DNA from: Chitinophagaceae bacterium BSSC1
Lineage (GTDB): Bacteria; Bacteroidota; Bacteroidia; Chitinophagales; Chitinophagaceae
DNA: 64,000 nt
Direction: 5' to 3'
Assembly (NCBI GenBank): GCA_002256435.1
Contig: NKJC01000003.1
Coordinates: 401,264-465,263 of the forward strand
In this document: positions 56,387 to 63,918 of the stretch, one piece after another
Layout of the letters: each line of letters starts with the position of its first letter
Position numbering within the stretch: position 1 is the first letter of the stretch
Translations under genes and position numbers: made by a program
The notes under the pieces: model-generated
What the model saw: the letters and a program-made list of their open reading frames with translations, nothing else
The model's database searches: none
What the model was told of the DNA's origin: nothing

Positions 56387-56989
56387 ATTAATTAATTTAT
56401 ATGGTTTTAATAATATGGGGATGAATAATGCCTTTATTGAAATAGATTATTCAAATAATATTTGAATAATTATTTAAAATAACAAGTCAAAAAATCATGT
56501 CAACTATACTTACTTTCATAAGTGAGTCAAAATATAAGGGGAGTAAAACCTGATTAAAATCACCACAATCAATGAGATTTAAAATTTTGAATTTGTGATG
56601 TTGAAATAAAAGTAAAATGAAAAAAAGAAATTGTCAATACTAGTTAGTAAAATCGTACTAAAACTATTTTACACTTTTTATATAATTGAAAATTTCCTTC
56701 TGACTATTTTGTCGATTTTACAAGAACTTTTAAAATCAAAAAATAGAAATTTAGAACCAAACTTTTGAGTTATTTTAAAATTGGCTTAAGGTATAACAAG
56801 GTATCAATGATTACATTTAATTGTGAGAACACCTGATGAATATAAATAAACAGTGTTATGACAATTGCTATTAATTTCACTTGACATTTTTTGGGTAATT
56901 TTCAATGTCGTTTAGGTCTTTTGATCTGCCGGACATTTTTTTGGCTTTTAATCAATCGGTTCTAATGATTGTTCTGATTTTCACAAATT
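56387..56989. other. AT-rich stretch without a gene
   Basis: About 600 bases with very high A+T and no supportable open frame on either strand. The only clear structure is the palindrome at 56446-56470. The right part (56840-56980) has no repeats that I can see and no tRNA- or ncRNA-like folding evident by eye. Small RNA genes cannot be excluded. Confidence 0.5.
56446..56470. repeat. Perfect 11-bp inverted repeat upstream of the lipoprotein gene
   Basis: ATTATTCAAAT (56446-56456) and ATTTGAATAAT (56460-56470) are exact reverse complements around AAT. It lies 60 bases upstream of the start at 56386, so it may be an operator for that gene. The arms are too AT-rich for a strong terminator. Confidence 0.6.
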
Positions 56990-57199
56990 TTATTCCCTTG
57001 ACCTAGCTTCAAATTTGGTTTTATCCATTCTTGGAGGATGATTCAATGGATGATTAAAAGCTATCCTATTGAGATAAGCAGAAATTTGTACGCGTTGTTT
57101 CCAAGACAAATTTTTATAGTAAATAGAATGATCCGCAGCTTCTTCTGCTGTTTGGGATTTGGAGGCCGTTCTATCTAATTTGTAAGAGGTCTTAATCAA
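56990..57199 (-). CDS. Small Bacteroidota-type hypothetical protein (69 residues)
   Basis: The sequence LDRTASKSQTAEEAADHSIY, then YYKNLSWKQRVQISAYL and a closing MDKTKFEARSRE follows the pattern of a widespread small protein in Bacteroidota: RTAFK..FEEAD at the front, a central helix with tRp/ArgLeu, and a terminal MDRT-F-R motif. In other genomes such genes often lie next to nucleotidyltransferase-like or toxin-antitoxin genes; none is present here. The start codon is TTG (57197-57199); no in-frame ATG exists before a TGA just upstream. Start and activity are uncertain, and the gene may be an orphaned remnant. Confidence 0.6.
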   Translation of the reverse strand: MIKTSYKLDRTASKSQTAEEAADHSIYYKNLSWKQRVQISAYLNRIAFNHPLNHPPRMDKTKFEARSRE

Positions 57200-57242
57200 A
57201 TATACGCATCAATGGAGAAAAGTGACTTGGAGGGAGAGTTTA

Positions 57243-57422
57243 CTCCAGCATTGCTGCGCTCGCTGGGGGATGAGGCGGAGGAAGATTTTCTCCCAGCATT
57301 GCTGCGCCGCTGGGGTATGATTAAAAAGAAGTTTTGAAGCGAGGAAGTTTTTTCTCCAGCATTGCTGCGCTCGCTGGAGGGTAATCATGACGGAGATTTG
57401 CCAGCTCGCTGCGCTCACTGTC
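57243..57422. repeat. REP-like array of GC-rich hairpin units
   Basis: Three close copies and one diverged copy of a unit around CCAGCATTGCTGCGCTCGCT: 57243-57269, 57290-57314 (one base shorter), 57354-57380, and 57401-57422 (diverged). In the third copy CTCCAGC and GCTGGAG form a perfect 7-bp stem. The spacers are 20 to 40 bases and not related to each other. The base composition differs strongly from the AT-rich DNA on the left. A reading frame across these repeats is an artefact. Confidence 0.75.
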
Positions 57423-57452
57423 TATCTTGGGGAGGCGATTTACCCAAAGCCT

Positions 57453-57543
57453 CAAAAAGCAAATTTCATTTGCTTTTTGGCTTTTTTAATGCTCATCGGT
57501 TTACGAAAGCGAGCTTTCGACACCTCTTCGCATTAAAAAAGCC
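57453..57543. repeat. Nested inverted repeats next to the tRNA terminator
   Basis: CAAAAAGCAAAT (57453-57464) pairs with ATTTGCTTTTTG (57468-57479). GGCTTTTTTAATG (57479-57491) pairs with CATTAAAAAAGCC (57531-57543), enclosing the hairpin CGAAAGC/GCTTTCG at 57504-57519. The right outer arm overlaps the terminator stem of the tRNA gene, so the two folds exclude each other. Confidence 0.65.
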
Positions 57544-57567
57544 TCCCAACTTTCGTTGGGAGGCTTT
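57538..57567 (-). terminator. Terminator of tRNA-Met
   Basis: A perfect 13-bp stem AAAGCCTCCCAAC/GTTGGGAGGCTTT with a four-base loop. On the minus strand it begins two bases after the tRNA 3' end and continues into a T-run. Confidence 0.9.
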
Positions 57568-57568
57568 G

Positions 57569-57642
57569 TAGCGAGAACGAGATTTGAACTCGTGACCTCA
57601 GGGTTATGAATCCTGTGCTCTAACCAACTGAGCTACCTCGCC
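57569..57642 (-). tRNA. tRNA-Met (CAT anticodon)
   Basis: On the minus strand the 74-base cloverleaf begins GGCGAGGTAGCTCAGTTGG, has the anticodon loop TTCATAA, the T-arm ACGAG/CTCGT and the acceptor end TCTCGCTA; CCA is not encoded. The first pair is G-U and not the C-A mismatch of initiator tRNA, so it is most likely elongator Met; a tRNA-Ile with modified C34 cannot be excluded. Position 31-39 is an A-C mismatch. Confidence 0.92.
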
Positions 57643-57668
57643 GTTGGTCCGTATTTTTGTACGGGGTG

Positions 57669-57676
57669 CAAATATA
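57669..57676 (-). promoter_or_regulatory. -7 element of the tRNA-Met promoter
   Basis: TATATTTG on the minus strand is an exact TAnnTTTG match, 27 bases upstream of the tRNA 5' end. A TTTTGGGG stretch lies further upstream, though its spacing to the -7 is shorter than usual. Confidence 0.6.
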
Positions 57677-57699
57677 GGGGGTTTCCCCAAAATGAAAAA

Positions 57700-59766
57700 C
57701 TAGTAAGCCAACAATTTGCCAATTCTATCGGCAACTTTTAGGGCAGTAGGAAGCATAGCGGCTTCCAATGACACGTTAATGGGCACTGCTGGTAGGTTCA
57801 GGGCACCCATTACTTCTACTTTGGCATCTAGAAAATGATAGCAATTATTGGAGATTCTTAAAGAAAGTGCTTCTGCAAAACTATTATTCTGCTGTTCCTC
57901 GGTTAAAACCAACACTTTTCCATGACGCTGGGTAGCTTCATAAACAGTGGCTTCGTCCAAAGGATAGAGGGTACGCAGGTCAATGACTTCTACTTTACCA
58001 GGATGCATTTCTGCAGCTGCTTTGGCCCAATACACGCCCATGCCATAAGTAATGACACAAACGGTCTCCCCGGCCCTTACACGGGCAGGATCGGCATTTA
58101 AAATAGTATTAGCCTTACCTAATGGGATAATATAGTCTTTCTCGGGTTCAATGGTACGGGCATCGTCCGTTCCGGGCACTTTGCTCCAGTAGAGACCCTT
58201 GTGTTCCAGCATGATAACCGGATTGGGATCATGGAAGGCGGCTTTCATTAGCCCCTTCATATCTGCTGCATTGGATGGATACACAATTTTAATTCCCTTG
58301 ATGCTCAACAAAGTGCTTTCAATACTGCCACTATGATAAGGTCCGCCACCGCCATATGCACCAACGGGAACGCGCAACAACATTTGAACGGGGAATTTAC
58401 CGTTTGAAAGATAACATGACTTAGCCACTTCCGATACCATTTGGTTCAGACCTGGATAGATATAATCTCCAAACTGTACTTCTACAATGGGTTTCATGCC
58501 AAGTGCCGATAAACCAACTGTAGAACCAATAATATAAGCTTCTTGAATGGCGGTATTAAATACGCGATGGTCGCCAAATTTTTCTGCTAGTGTTGCTGCT
58601 TCACGGAACACACCTCCTAACCTATTACCCACGTCCTGCCCATATAAAACTGCTTCCGGATATTCTTCCATTAATTCTTCTACAGCGTGCAATGCAGCAT
58701 CAACCATCATTACCCTTTCTCCCTTGTGTGGATCGCGAACGCCGCGTTCTTCTTTAATAGGAGTAGGTGCAAAAACATGGTCTTCTACAGTACTAGTATC
58801 AGGCTCAGAGGCAGTTTGTGCTTTTTGAAAATCAGCCATCACCCTTTCGGTAGCTGCGGCTTCTAATTTATTAATCTCACCCTCATTAAAACCAACGCTT
58901 CCAAGTAGGATCCGCATTTTAGGAATGGGATCATATAATCCATGACGCAGTAAGTCTTCCCTGCTTCTATAAAATTCTTTTCTTACACCGCTGGTGTGAT
59001 GGCCCAAGAGTGGCACTTTAGCATGCACCAACACTGGCTTGCGCTCGTGCCTAGCATAGCTAATGGCTTGACCCATGGTCTCATAACTGCGAATAAAATC
59101 ACTACCATCGCACTGCATGCGTTTAAGGCCTTTAAAGCCTTGTGCATATTCATAAGCATTCATGGTGCGCACTTCGTGTGCCAGTGCCGATATACTCCAC
59201 TGATTATCTTGAATCAAATAAACAACGGGTAATTGTTTGAGTGCAGCAAATTGAAGTGCTTCACTAATCTCACCTTCTGTCATAGCACCATCACCCATGG
59301 AACAAACCACAACGGGTAATTGTCCATCAATATTTTTGACAAATTTATCGTGCTGGTATTTTTCTAAATATTGTAAACCCTGTGCTAAGCCTGTGGTAGG
59401 AATGGCTTGCATACCGGTTGCACTTGACTGATGCACAATAGAAGGTCTCTTACCATCTCTACTACTTGGATGACAATAATAAGAACGGCCGCCTGAGAAA
59501 GGATCTTCCTTCTTGGCCAGCAATTGCAACATCATTTCGTAAGGAGAAAAACCAAGAGAAAGCATCATGCTATCGTCTCGGTAATAGGGACTGACCCAGT
59601 CGCAGGGCAGGAGCTGCATGCCCGTAGCAATCTGTATGGCTTCATGCCCTCGGGATGTGCTGTGAACATACTTGCAAACCGGACGGTTGGCATCATATGT
59701 TTCAGACATCGCCTTGGCCGTAACCATCAGCTTGTAAGCGTCTGTTAATATATTAGTGGTCAGCAT
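57700..59766 (-). CDS. 2-oxoacid dehydrogenase E1, alpha and beta subunits fused
   Basis: A 688-residue thiamine-diphosphate enzyme. Residues about 1-330 match the alpha subunit of branched-chain or pyruvate dehydrogenase E1, with the diphosphate motif GDGAMTEGEISEAL ending in DNQW and the GHHTSGVRKEFYRSRED loop. Residues about 345-688 match the beta subunit (VLYGQDVGNRLGGVFREA, FNTAIQEAYIIGSTVGLSAL, then the C-terminal transketolase domain). The fused form is common in Bacteroidota. It decarboxylates a 2-oxoacid and feeds an E2 acyltransferase that is not in the window. The branched-chain 2-oxoacid type is most likely, but the substrate is not proven. Confidence 0.92.
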   Translation of the reverse strand: MLTTNILTDAYKLMVTAKAMSETYDANRPVCKYVHSTSRGHEAIQIATGMQLLPCDWVSPYYRDDSMMLSLGFSPYEMMLQLLAKKEDPFSGGRSYYCHPSSRDGKRPSIVHQSSATGMQAIPTTGLAQGLQYLEKYQHDKFVKNIDGQLPVVVCSMGDGAMTEGEISEALQFAALKQLPVVYLIQDNQWSISALAHEVRTMNAYEYAQGFKGLKRMQCDGSDFIRSYETMGQAISYARHERKPVLVHAKVPLLGHHTSGVRKEFYRSREDLLRHGLYDPIPKMRILLGSVGFNEGEINKLEAAATERVMADFQKAQTASEPDTSTVEDHVFAPTPIKEERGVRDPHKGERVMMVDAALHAVEELMEEYPEAVLYGQDVGNRLGGVFREAATLAEKFGDHRVFNTAIQEAYIIGSTVGLSALGMKPIVEVQFGDYIYPGLNQMVSEVAKSCYLSNGKFPVQMLLRVPVGAYGGGGPYHSGSIESTLLSIKGIKIVYPSNAADMKGLMKAAFHDPNPVIMLEHKGLYWSKVPGTDDARTIEPEKDYIIPLGKANTILNADPARVRAGETVCVITYGMGVYWAKAAAEMHPGKVEVIDLRTLYPLDEATVYEATQRHGKVLVLTEEQQNNSFAEALSLRISNNCYHFLDAKVEVMGALNLPAVPINVSLEAAMLPTALKVADRIGKLLAY

Positions 59767-59793
59767 TTATTTCTTTTTCCAAAACCATCCATT

Positions 59794-60405
59794 TTATCGG
59801 ATGGTCAGTTCAAACATTTTTTCCTTTTCTAGATATCCTTCCAAAACATCTCCAACCACGGTCTCTCCTACACCTGCTGGTGTACCTGTATAAATAAGGT
59901 CACCAATATTGAGTGAGAAATAGTTAGATATATTAGATATGATCTGGCTAAAAGAAAAAATCATGTGTGTGGAATCACCTTTCTGAACGGCTTCTCCATT
60001 CTTGAGTAAGGAGAAATGAAGGGGATTTTCATACAAGTCAGCTGTCAGGTTAATCCACTTACCAAGGATGGCTGAATTGTCCCAAGCCTTGGCCTTCTCC
60101 CAGGGGAGTCCTTTCTTCTTCAGTTCTGCCTGTATGTCTCTTGCTGTGAAATCTATTCCAAGGCTGAGTGCGTCTACATATTTTTCAGCTTGGTCTTCTG
60201 TTATGTATTTTCCGTTTTTAGAGATGCGTAGCACAAGCTCCACCTCGTAGTGTAGTTCATTGCTGAATTCCGGATAATAAAAAGGCGTCTGTGGTTGCAA
60301 CAAAGCCGACTTGGGTTTCATGAAGATCACCGGTTCTTCGGGAACGTCATTGCCCAACTCTTTTGCGTGCTCCGCATAGTTTCGCCCTACGCAGAAAATT
60401 TTCAT
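59794..60405 (-). CDS. Fumarylacetoacetate hydrolase family protein
   Basis: A 203-residue short member of the FAH family. The front is KIFCVGRNYAEHAKELGNDV, and the metal-binding residues are in the family's ELHYEVELVLRI segment (two Glu) and SLGIDFTARDIQAELKKKGL (Asp). The end has YTGTPAGVGETVVGD. Members of this size include acylpyruvases and oxaloacetate decarboxylase. It lies 27 bases upstream of the E1 gene's end region with the same orientation, so it may be transcribed with it. Substrate is not clear. Confidence 0.92.
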   Translation of the reverse strand: MKIFCVGRNYAEHAKELGNDVPEEPVIFMKPKSALLQPQTPFYYPEFSNELHYEVELVLRISKNGKYITEDQAEKYVDALSLGIDFTARDIQAELKKKGLPWEKAKAWDNSAILGKWINLTADLYENPLHFSLLKNGEAVQKGDSTHMIFSFSQIISNISNYFSLNIGDLIYTGTPAGVGETVVGDVLEGYLEKEKMFELTIR

Positions 60406-60549
60406 AGCTCCTGTTTTAAAATAATAACTAAATAATCGCTGTTGGATTCCCTAGACAGGGGTTCCGGGTACGGTGGATTACTTAAATCTTATTTACTTCT
60501 AGCTATAACTGCAAATAGGGCTTATTTATTATGTGAGGGATAAATTATA

Positions 60550-61125
60550 TTAAGTGAAGGAAAGGTTATTCACTTGGCTCATGGTCTTTTCTAGACCAAT
60601 GGCGGCAAACATTTCTATGATTTCAACGCATTTGGCCACTTTCTGGTTCACTATGCCCTGTTCGGTAGCCTGCCACTTGCCTAGTACAAAATCTACCTGG
60701 CGGCCCTTGGGAAAATTATTGCCAATCCCAAATCGGAGTTTGGGGTATTGATCTGTTCCTAATATGAGTTGAATGTCTTTAAGCCCATTGTGACCCGCGT
60801 CAGAGCCGTTGCCGCGTAGGCGGATTTTTTCTAGTGGAAGTGCTAGGTCATCTACAATGGTCAGGGTATTGGCTATTTCTATTTTTTCCTTGTCCATCCA
60901 ATATTTAAAAGCCCTACCGCTAAGATTCATATAGGTAGTGGGTTTGATGCAGACAAAAGTCTTGCCCTTCCATTTAACCTCGGCAACATCGGCTAGCCGA
61001 TCATTTTTAAAAAAACCTCCTTGCTTGATCACAAATTCACTGACTACGTCAAAGCCAATATTATGGCGCGTATGCCTATACTCTTCACCAATATTGCCCA
61101 GACCAACTATCAAAAACTTACTCAT
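60550..61125 (-). CDS. pth: Peptidyl-tRNA hydrolase
   Basis: A 191-residue essential enzyme that recycles peptidyl-tRNA. The start FLIVGLGNIGEEYRHTRHNIGFD carries the conserved Asn and the catalytic His in TRHNIG. Further family motifs are KPTTYMNLSGRAF, the Asp in VDDLALPLEKIRLR, and GSDAGHNGLKDI. The length is normal. It follows rplY after a strong terminator, in a gene order (prs, L25, pth) that is widespread in bacteria. The stretch 60406-60549 downstream holds no gene that I can support. Confidence 0.97.
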   Translation of the reverse strand: MSKFLIVGLGNIGEEYRHTRHNIGFDVVSEFVIKQGGFFKNDRLADVAEVKWKGKTFVCIKPTTYMNLSGRAFKYWMDKEKIEIANTLTIVDDLALPLEKIRLRGNGSDAGHNGLKDIQLILGTDQYPKLRFGIGNNFPKGRQVDFVLGKWQATEQGIVNQKVAKCVEIIEMFAAIGLEKTMSQVNNLSFT

Positions 61126-61155
61126 GGGCTCAAAAATAGGTCATCTTACCACAAT

Positions 61156-61184
61156 AAAAAACGCCCCCGAATTCGGAGGCGTTT
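61156..61184 (-). terminator. Terminator after rplY
   Basis: AAACGCC and GGCGTTT close a hairpin with inner CCGAATTCGG (61159-61184), followed on the minus strand by a T-run. It lies between rplY and pth. Confidence 0.85.
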
Positions 61185-61204
61185 CAAAGCTATTAAACAA
61201 CCAA

Positions 61205-61795
61205 TTATTTCTTCTTGGCGTCTTTGTCTGCAGTTGCTTCTTCTTGTTTCAGCTGACGAGTCATTACTACTGAAGCAATAGGAATACGTGGTGAGTTCAA
61301 GATCTCGTAGTTCTCATCCTTCACGTCTTCAACACGAATGTTACCATTCAATTCCAAAGTAGTGATATCCACTTCAATGGCTTCTTTTAAGTACTTAGGA
61401 AGTGTTTTAACTTTCAAGGATTTCATCTTGATTACAAGTTTACCACCACCTTTCACACCTACTGATGTACCAACAAATTTCAGTGGCAGGGTTGCTATCA
61501 CTTTTTTGTCGTCTACCAGTTCCAACAAATCAACGTGGATCAGAGAATCACTGATCTTGTCAAATTGTAAGTCTTTAAGGATGCAAGTGTAAGTTTTGCC
61601 ATCCACGGTTACATTGGCTAATTGGAATTCACCAGTGTACACCAAAGGCTTGAAAGCCTTTGCAGGAGCAAAGAAATTGATCTCCTGAGCACCCCCGTAA
61701 ATTACAGCTGGCACGCATTCCTGAGAGCGAATTTGGCGGGCGGCTTTTTTGCCATGCTCGGTCCTCAGTTGTCCTTCGATTGTAATTGTGTTCAT
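61205..61795 (-). CDS. rplY: 50S ribosomal protein L25 (CTC type)
   Basis: A 196-residue ribosomal protein that binds 5S rRNA. The ATG at 61795 gives MNTITIEGQLRTEHGKKAAR, the usual L25 start with the R-x-GKKAARxxR pattern. A longer frame to 61897 is open, but its 34 residues lack homology and pass through the promoter. Residues about 1-95 are the RNA-binding domain (VPAVIYGG), and the rest is the CTC beta domain (KLVIKMKSLKVKTLPKYL). The tail EEATADKDAKKK is acidic and basic, typical of Bacteroidota forms. Confidence 0.95.
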   Translation of the reverse strand: MNTITIEGQLRTEHGKKAARQIRSQECVPAVIYGGAQEINFFAPAKAFKPLVYTGEFQLANVTVDGKTYTCILKDLQFDKISDSLIHVDLLELVDDKKVIATLPLKFVGTSVGVKGGGKLVIKMKSLKVKTLPKYLKEAIEVDITTLELNGNIRVEDVKDENYEILNSPRIPIASVVMTRQLKQEEATADKDAKKK

Positions 61796-61816
61796 TTTTA
61801 TAAATTTTTTGGACGG

Positions 61817-61824
61817 CAAAGGTA
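61817..61824 (-). promoter_or_regulatory. -7 element upstream of rplY
   Basis: On the minus strand TACCTTTG matches TAnnTTTG exactly, 21 bases before the ATG at 61795. No convincing -33 element is visible. It supports the shorter L25 start. Confidence 0.5.
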
Positions 61825-61873
61825 AGGAAACAAGGCCAGAAAAATGGCTAACATTTGAATGATTCCTAAAATA

Positions 61874-61917
61874 ATTGAACCCGACCTTTTCCATCATGAA
61901 AAAGTAACGGGTTCAAT
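61874..61917 (-). terminator. Terminator after prs
   Basis: ATTGAACCCG (61874-61883) pairs with CGGGTTCAAT (61908-61917). Inside, an imperfect CTTTT/AAAAAG pairing extends the stem. AATTATTTT follows on the minus strand. It lies between prs and rplY. Confidence 0.75.
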
Positions 61918-61937
61918 GTTATACGTATAATTATAAA

Positions 61938-62900
61938 TTAACCTTTATTCTCCCTACCCTTTAATTGAGAATGGATAAACAAACTGGTAATGCTCTTATT
62001 CTCGTAGGCGTTGCGAATGGCAATGGCAAACAGATCGGCCACAGAAATGGCTTTGATTTTTCTTGACTCCTGTTTTAAAGGAATGGTATCACAAACCACC
62101 AACTCTTCCAAAACCGAATTTTCAATATTATCATAAGCTGCACCACTTAATACGGGATGCGTAATCAGGGCTCTAACGCTAGTAGCCCCTTTTTCTTTGA
62201 GTAGACCCGCCGCCTTGGCCAGGGTTCCGCCAGTATCACAGATATCGTCAATGAGTACAATGTCTTTACCAGTAACGTCACCAATTACCACCATACTGGC
62301 AATCTCATTGGCGCGCTTGCGATGTTTATCGCAGATGACCATGGGCGCGTTGAAATAGCTAGCAATTTCACGCACACGGTTGGTAGAACCAACGTCCGGA
62401 GCAGCAAAAGCCAGGTTATTCAATTTCAGTTGTTCTATATAAGGGATAAAGATGGCGGAACTGTCTAAGTGATCCACTGGAACGTCAAAGAAACCCTGAA
62501 TTTGAGGTGCGTGCAGATCCATGGTGATGATCCTGTCTGCTCCAGCTGCTTCCAGCAAAGTAGCAATCAATTTGGCACCAATAGCCACACGGGGTTTGTC
62601 TTTTCTGTCTTGACGGGCAAATCCATAATAAGGAATTACCGCAATTACTTTGTAAGCACTAGCACGCTTGGCAGCGTCAATCATCAGCAACAACTCCATC
62701 AGGTTGTCTGTTGGGGCAAATGTGCTTTGCACCAAGAAAACATAGTCTCCGCGAATACTTTCCAAGAAAATGGGCTGGAATTCGCCGTCACTAAACTTCT
62801 GGATATTGATTTTACCAATGGGGGCGCCAAAACGCTGTGCTATTTTTTCAGCTAACTTCTGAGAACCGTTACCTGAAAATATCTTTACATTAGGATTCAT
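61938..62900 (-). CDS. prs: Ribose-phosphate pyrophosphokinase
   Basis: A 320-residue cytoplasmic enzyme that makes PRPP from ribose 5-phosphate and ATP for nucleotide, His and Trp synthesis. The ATG at 62900 (MNPNVKIFSGNGSQKLAEK) is chosen: the 22 residues read upstream are not conserved. Family motifs are clear: KFSDGEFQPIFLESIRGDYV, the PYYGFARQDRKDKPR flexible loop, MDLHAPQIQGFFDVPVDHL, and the PRPP-binding VLIDDICDTGGTLAKAA. It is divergent from radC. Confidence 0.97.
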   Translation of the reverse strand: MNPNVKIFSGNGSQKLAEKIAQRFGAPIGKINIQKFSDGEFQPIFLESIRGDYVFLVQSTFAPTDNLMELLLMIDAAKRASAYKVIAVIPYYGFARQDRKDKPRVAIGAKLIATLLEAAGADRIITMDLHAPQIQGFFDVPVDHLDSSAIFIPYIEQLKLNNLAFAAPDVGSTNRVREIASYFNAPMVICDKHRKRANEIASMVVIGDVTGKDIVLIDDICDTGGTLAKAAGLLKEKGATSVRALITHPVLSGAAYDNIENSVLEELVVCDTIPLKQESRKIKAISVADLFAIAIRNAYENKSITSLFIHSQLKGRENKG

Positions 62901-62977
62901 AGCTTGCTTGGGTAGTATTGCGCGAAGATAGAGATTCAAAAAGGAAATAGTATTTTGAAAGGACAATATATTTCAAC

Positions 62978-63667
62978 ATGCTAAAAAACGGAATCAAAAC
63001 CTGGGCGGTGGATGACCAACCAAGGGAAAAATTACTCCTGAAAGGTGCGGAAACATTGAGCACTGCAGAGCTAGTAGCCATCCTGATTAACAACGGTACA
63101 AGAACCCATTCTGCCCTTGATTTGGCCAAAGAATTAATGGGGCGTGTGCATAACCAATTGCCCGATCTGGCAAAACTTACCGTAAATGAAATGGTGAACC
63201 TAGGCATCTCTGGTATTGGAACTCAAAAAGCCACTAGTATTTTGGCCGCATTGGAATTAGGCGTGCGCAGAAATAGTACCAACACCAAACGCAAAGACAT
63301 TCAGAAAAGCAGTGATATAGCGGATTGGCTCAAATCTGAGCTGGGTCATAAACCTATGGAAAGGTTTGTGGTGGTCTACTTAAATAGAGCCAATAAAATT
63401 ATCCGATGCGATACTATTAGTGAGGGAGGCATCACCGGAACAGTGGCAGATCCACGCATTATTTTAAAGAAAGCATTGGACTATCACGCCGTCTCTTTGA
63501 TTCTTTGTCACAATCATCCAAGTGGTAATTTAAAACCTAGCAAGGCCGATGAATTACTCACCAATAAAATCAAAAACGCAGCTGCATTTTTAGACATACA
63601 AGTACTGGATCATATCATTGTTAGTGAAGAGGGATATTACAGTTTTGCAGATGAAGGGATGATGTAA
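62978..63667 (+). CDS. radC: RadC family JAB-domain protein
   Basis: A 229-residue protein. A short helix-hairpin-helix (LGISGIGTQKATSILAALEL) covers about residues 72-92. The C-terminal JAB1/MPN domain has the JAMM metal motif in CHNHPSGNLKPSKAD (His-x-His-x10-Asp) with an upstream Glu in the SEGGITGTVAD loop. Name and repair role come from old E. coli work that has been questioned; the real activity is unknown. It is divergent from prs with about 77 bases between. Confidence 0.94.
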   Translation: MLKNGIKTWAVDDQPREKLLLKGAETLSTAELVAILINNGTRTHSALDLAKELMGRVHNQLPDLAKLTVNEMVNLGISGIGTQKATSILAALELGVRRNSTNTKRKDIQKSSDIADWLKSELGHKPMERFVVVYLNRANKIIRCDTISEGGITGTVADPRIILKKALDYHAVSLILCHNHPSGNLKPSKADELLTNKIKNAAAFLDIQVLDHIIVSEEGYYSFADEGMM

Positions 63668-63671
63668 ATTA

Positions 63672-63867
63672 AGTGAAGAGTTAAGAGTGAAGAGTGAAGA
63701 ATGGAGGTTGATTTTGCTTGAATTGGAGTAAATTGATTTTAATAAAAAAGATTTTACTCTACCCTAACTGATGGTTGAAAATGCTGTATTGCTGACGCGA
63801 TATACTAAAAAACAGCTTCGTTTTCTTCTCACTCTTCACTCTTCGTTCTTCACTCTTCACTTCCTCC
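63672..63867. repeat. Inverted pair of AGTGAAG short-repeat tracts
   Basis: 63672-63707 reads as repeats of AGTGAAGAGTTAAGAGTGAA type. 63824-63867 is a similar tract on the opposite strand (CACTCTTCACTCTTCGTTCT). About 116 bases lie between them. The pair sits between radC and the rRNA terminator, with no gene inside. Confidence 0.7.
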
Positions 63868-63879
63868 ACGTACGGGCAT

Positions 63880-63910
63880 AAAAAAACCTCGATCTTTTCA
63901 GATCGAGGTT
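63880..63910 (-). terminator. Terminator of the rRNA operon
   Basis: AACCTCGATC (63885-63894) pairs with GATCGAGGTT (63901-63910) around a six-base loop. On the minus strand a run of T (from 63886 down to 63880) follows. It lies just after the 5S rRNA. Confidence 0.88.
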
Positions 63911-63918
63911 CAATAAAT

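Noticed and set aside
57209..57418. A 69-codon reverse frame with repeated QRAQQCW segments
   Set aside because: It runs through the GC-rich hairpin repeats, and the repeated peptide comes only from those units. No start context or family resemblance.
56387..57567. Mobile element or CRISPR array in the gene-poor region
   Set aside because: No transposase or integrase frame, no terminal repeats with target duplications, and the GC-rich units have irregular spacing and folding that do not fit CRISPR repeats and spacers.
57569..57642. Initiator tRNA-fMet identity
   Set aside because: The first acceptor pair is G-U, not the C-A mismatch of initiators, and the anticodon stem lacks the three G-C pairs.
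60406..60549. Possible small RNA (for example SRP RNA) between pth and the FAH-family gene
   Set aside because: A weak hairpin around CCCTAGACAGGG exists, but I find no SRP RNA core motif or other known RNA signature.
61796..61897. N-terminal extension of L25 to 61897
   Set aside because: The extra 34 residues have no L25 similarity and run through the -7 element; the standard L25 start is at 61795.
62469..62855. A 128-codon plus-strand frame inside prs
   Set aside because: Shadow of the conserved prs gene on the other strand.
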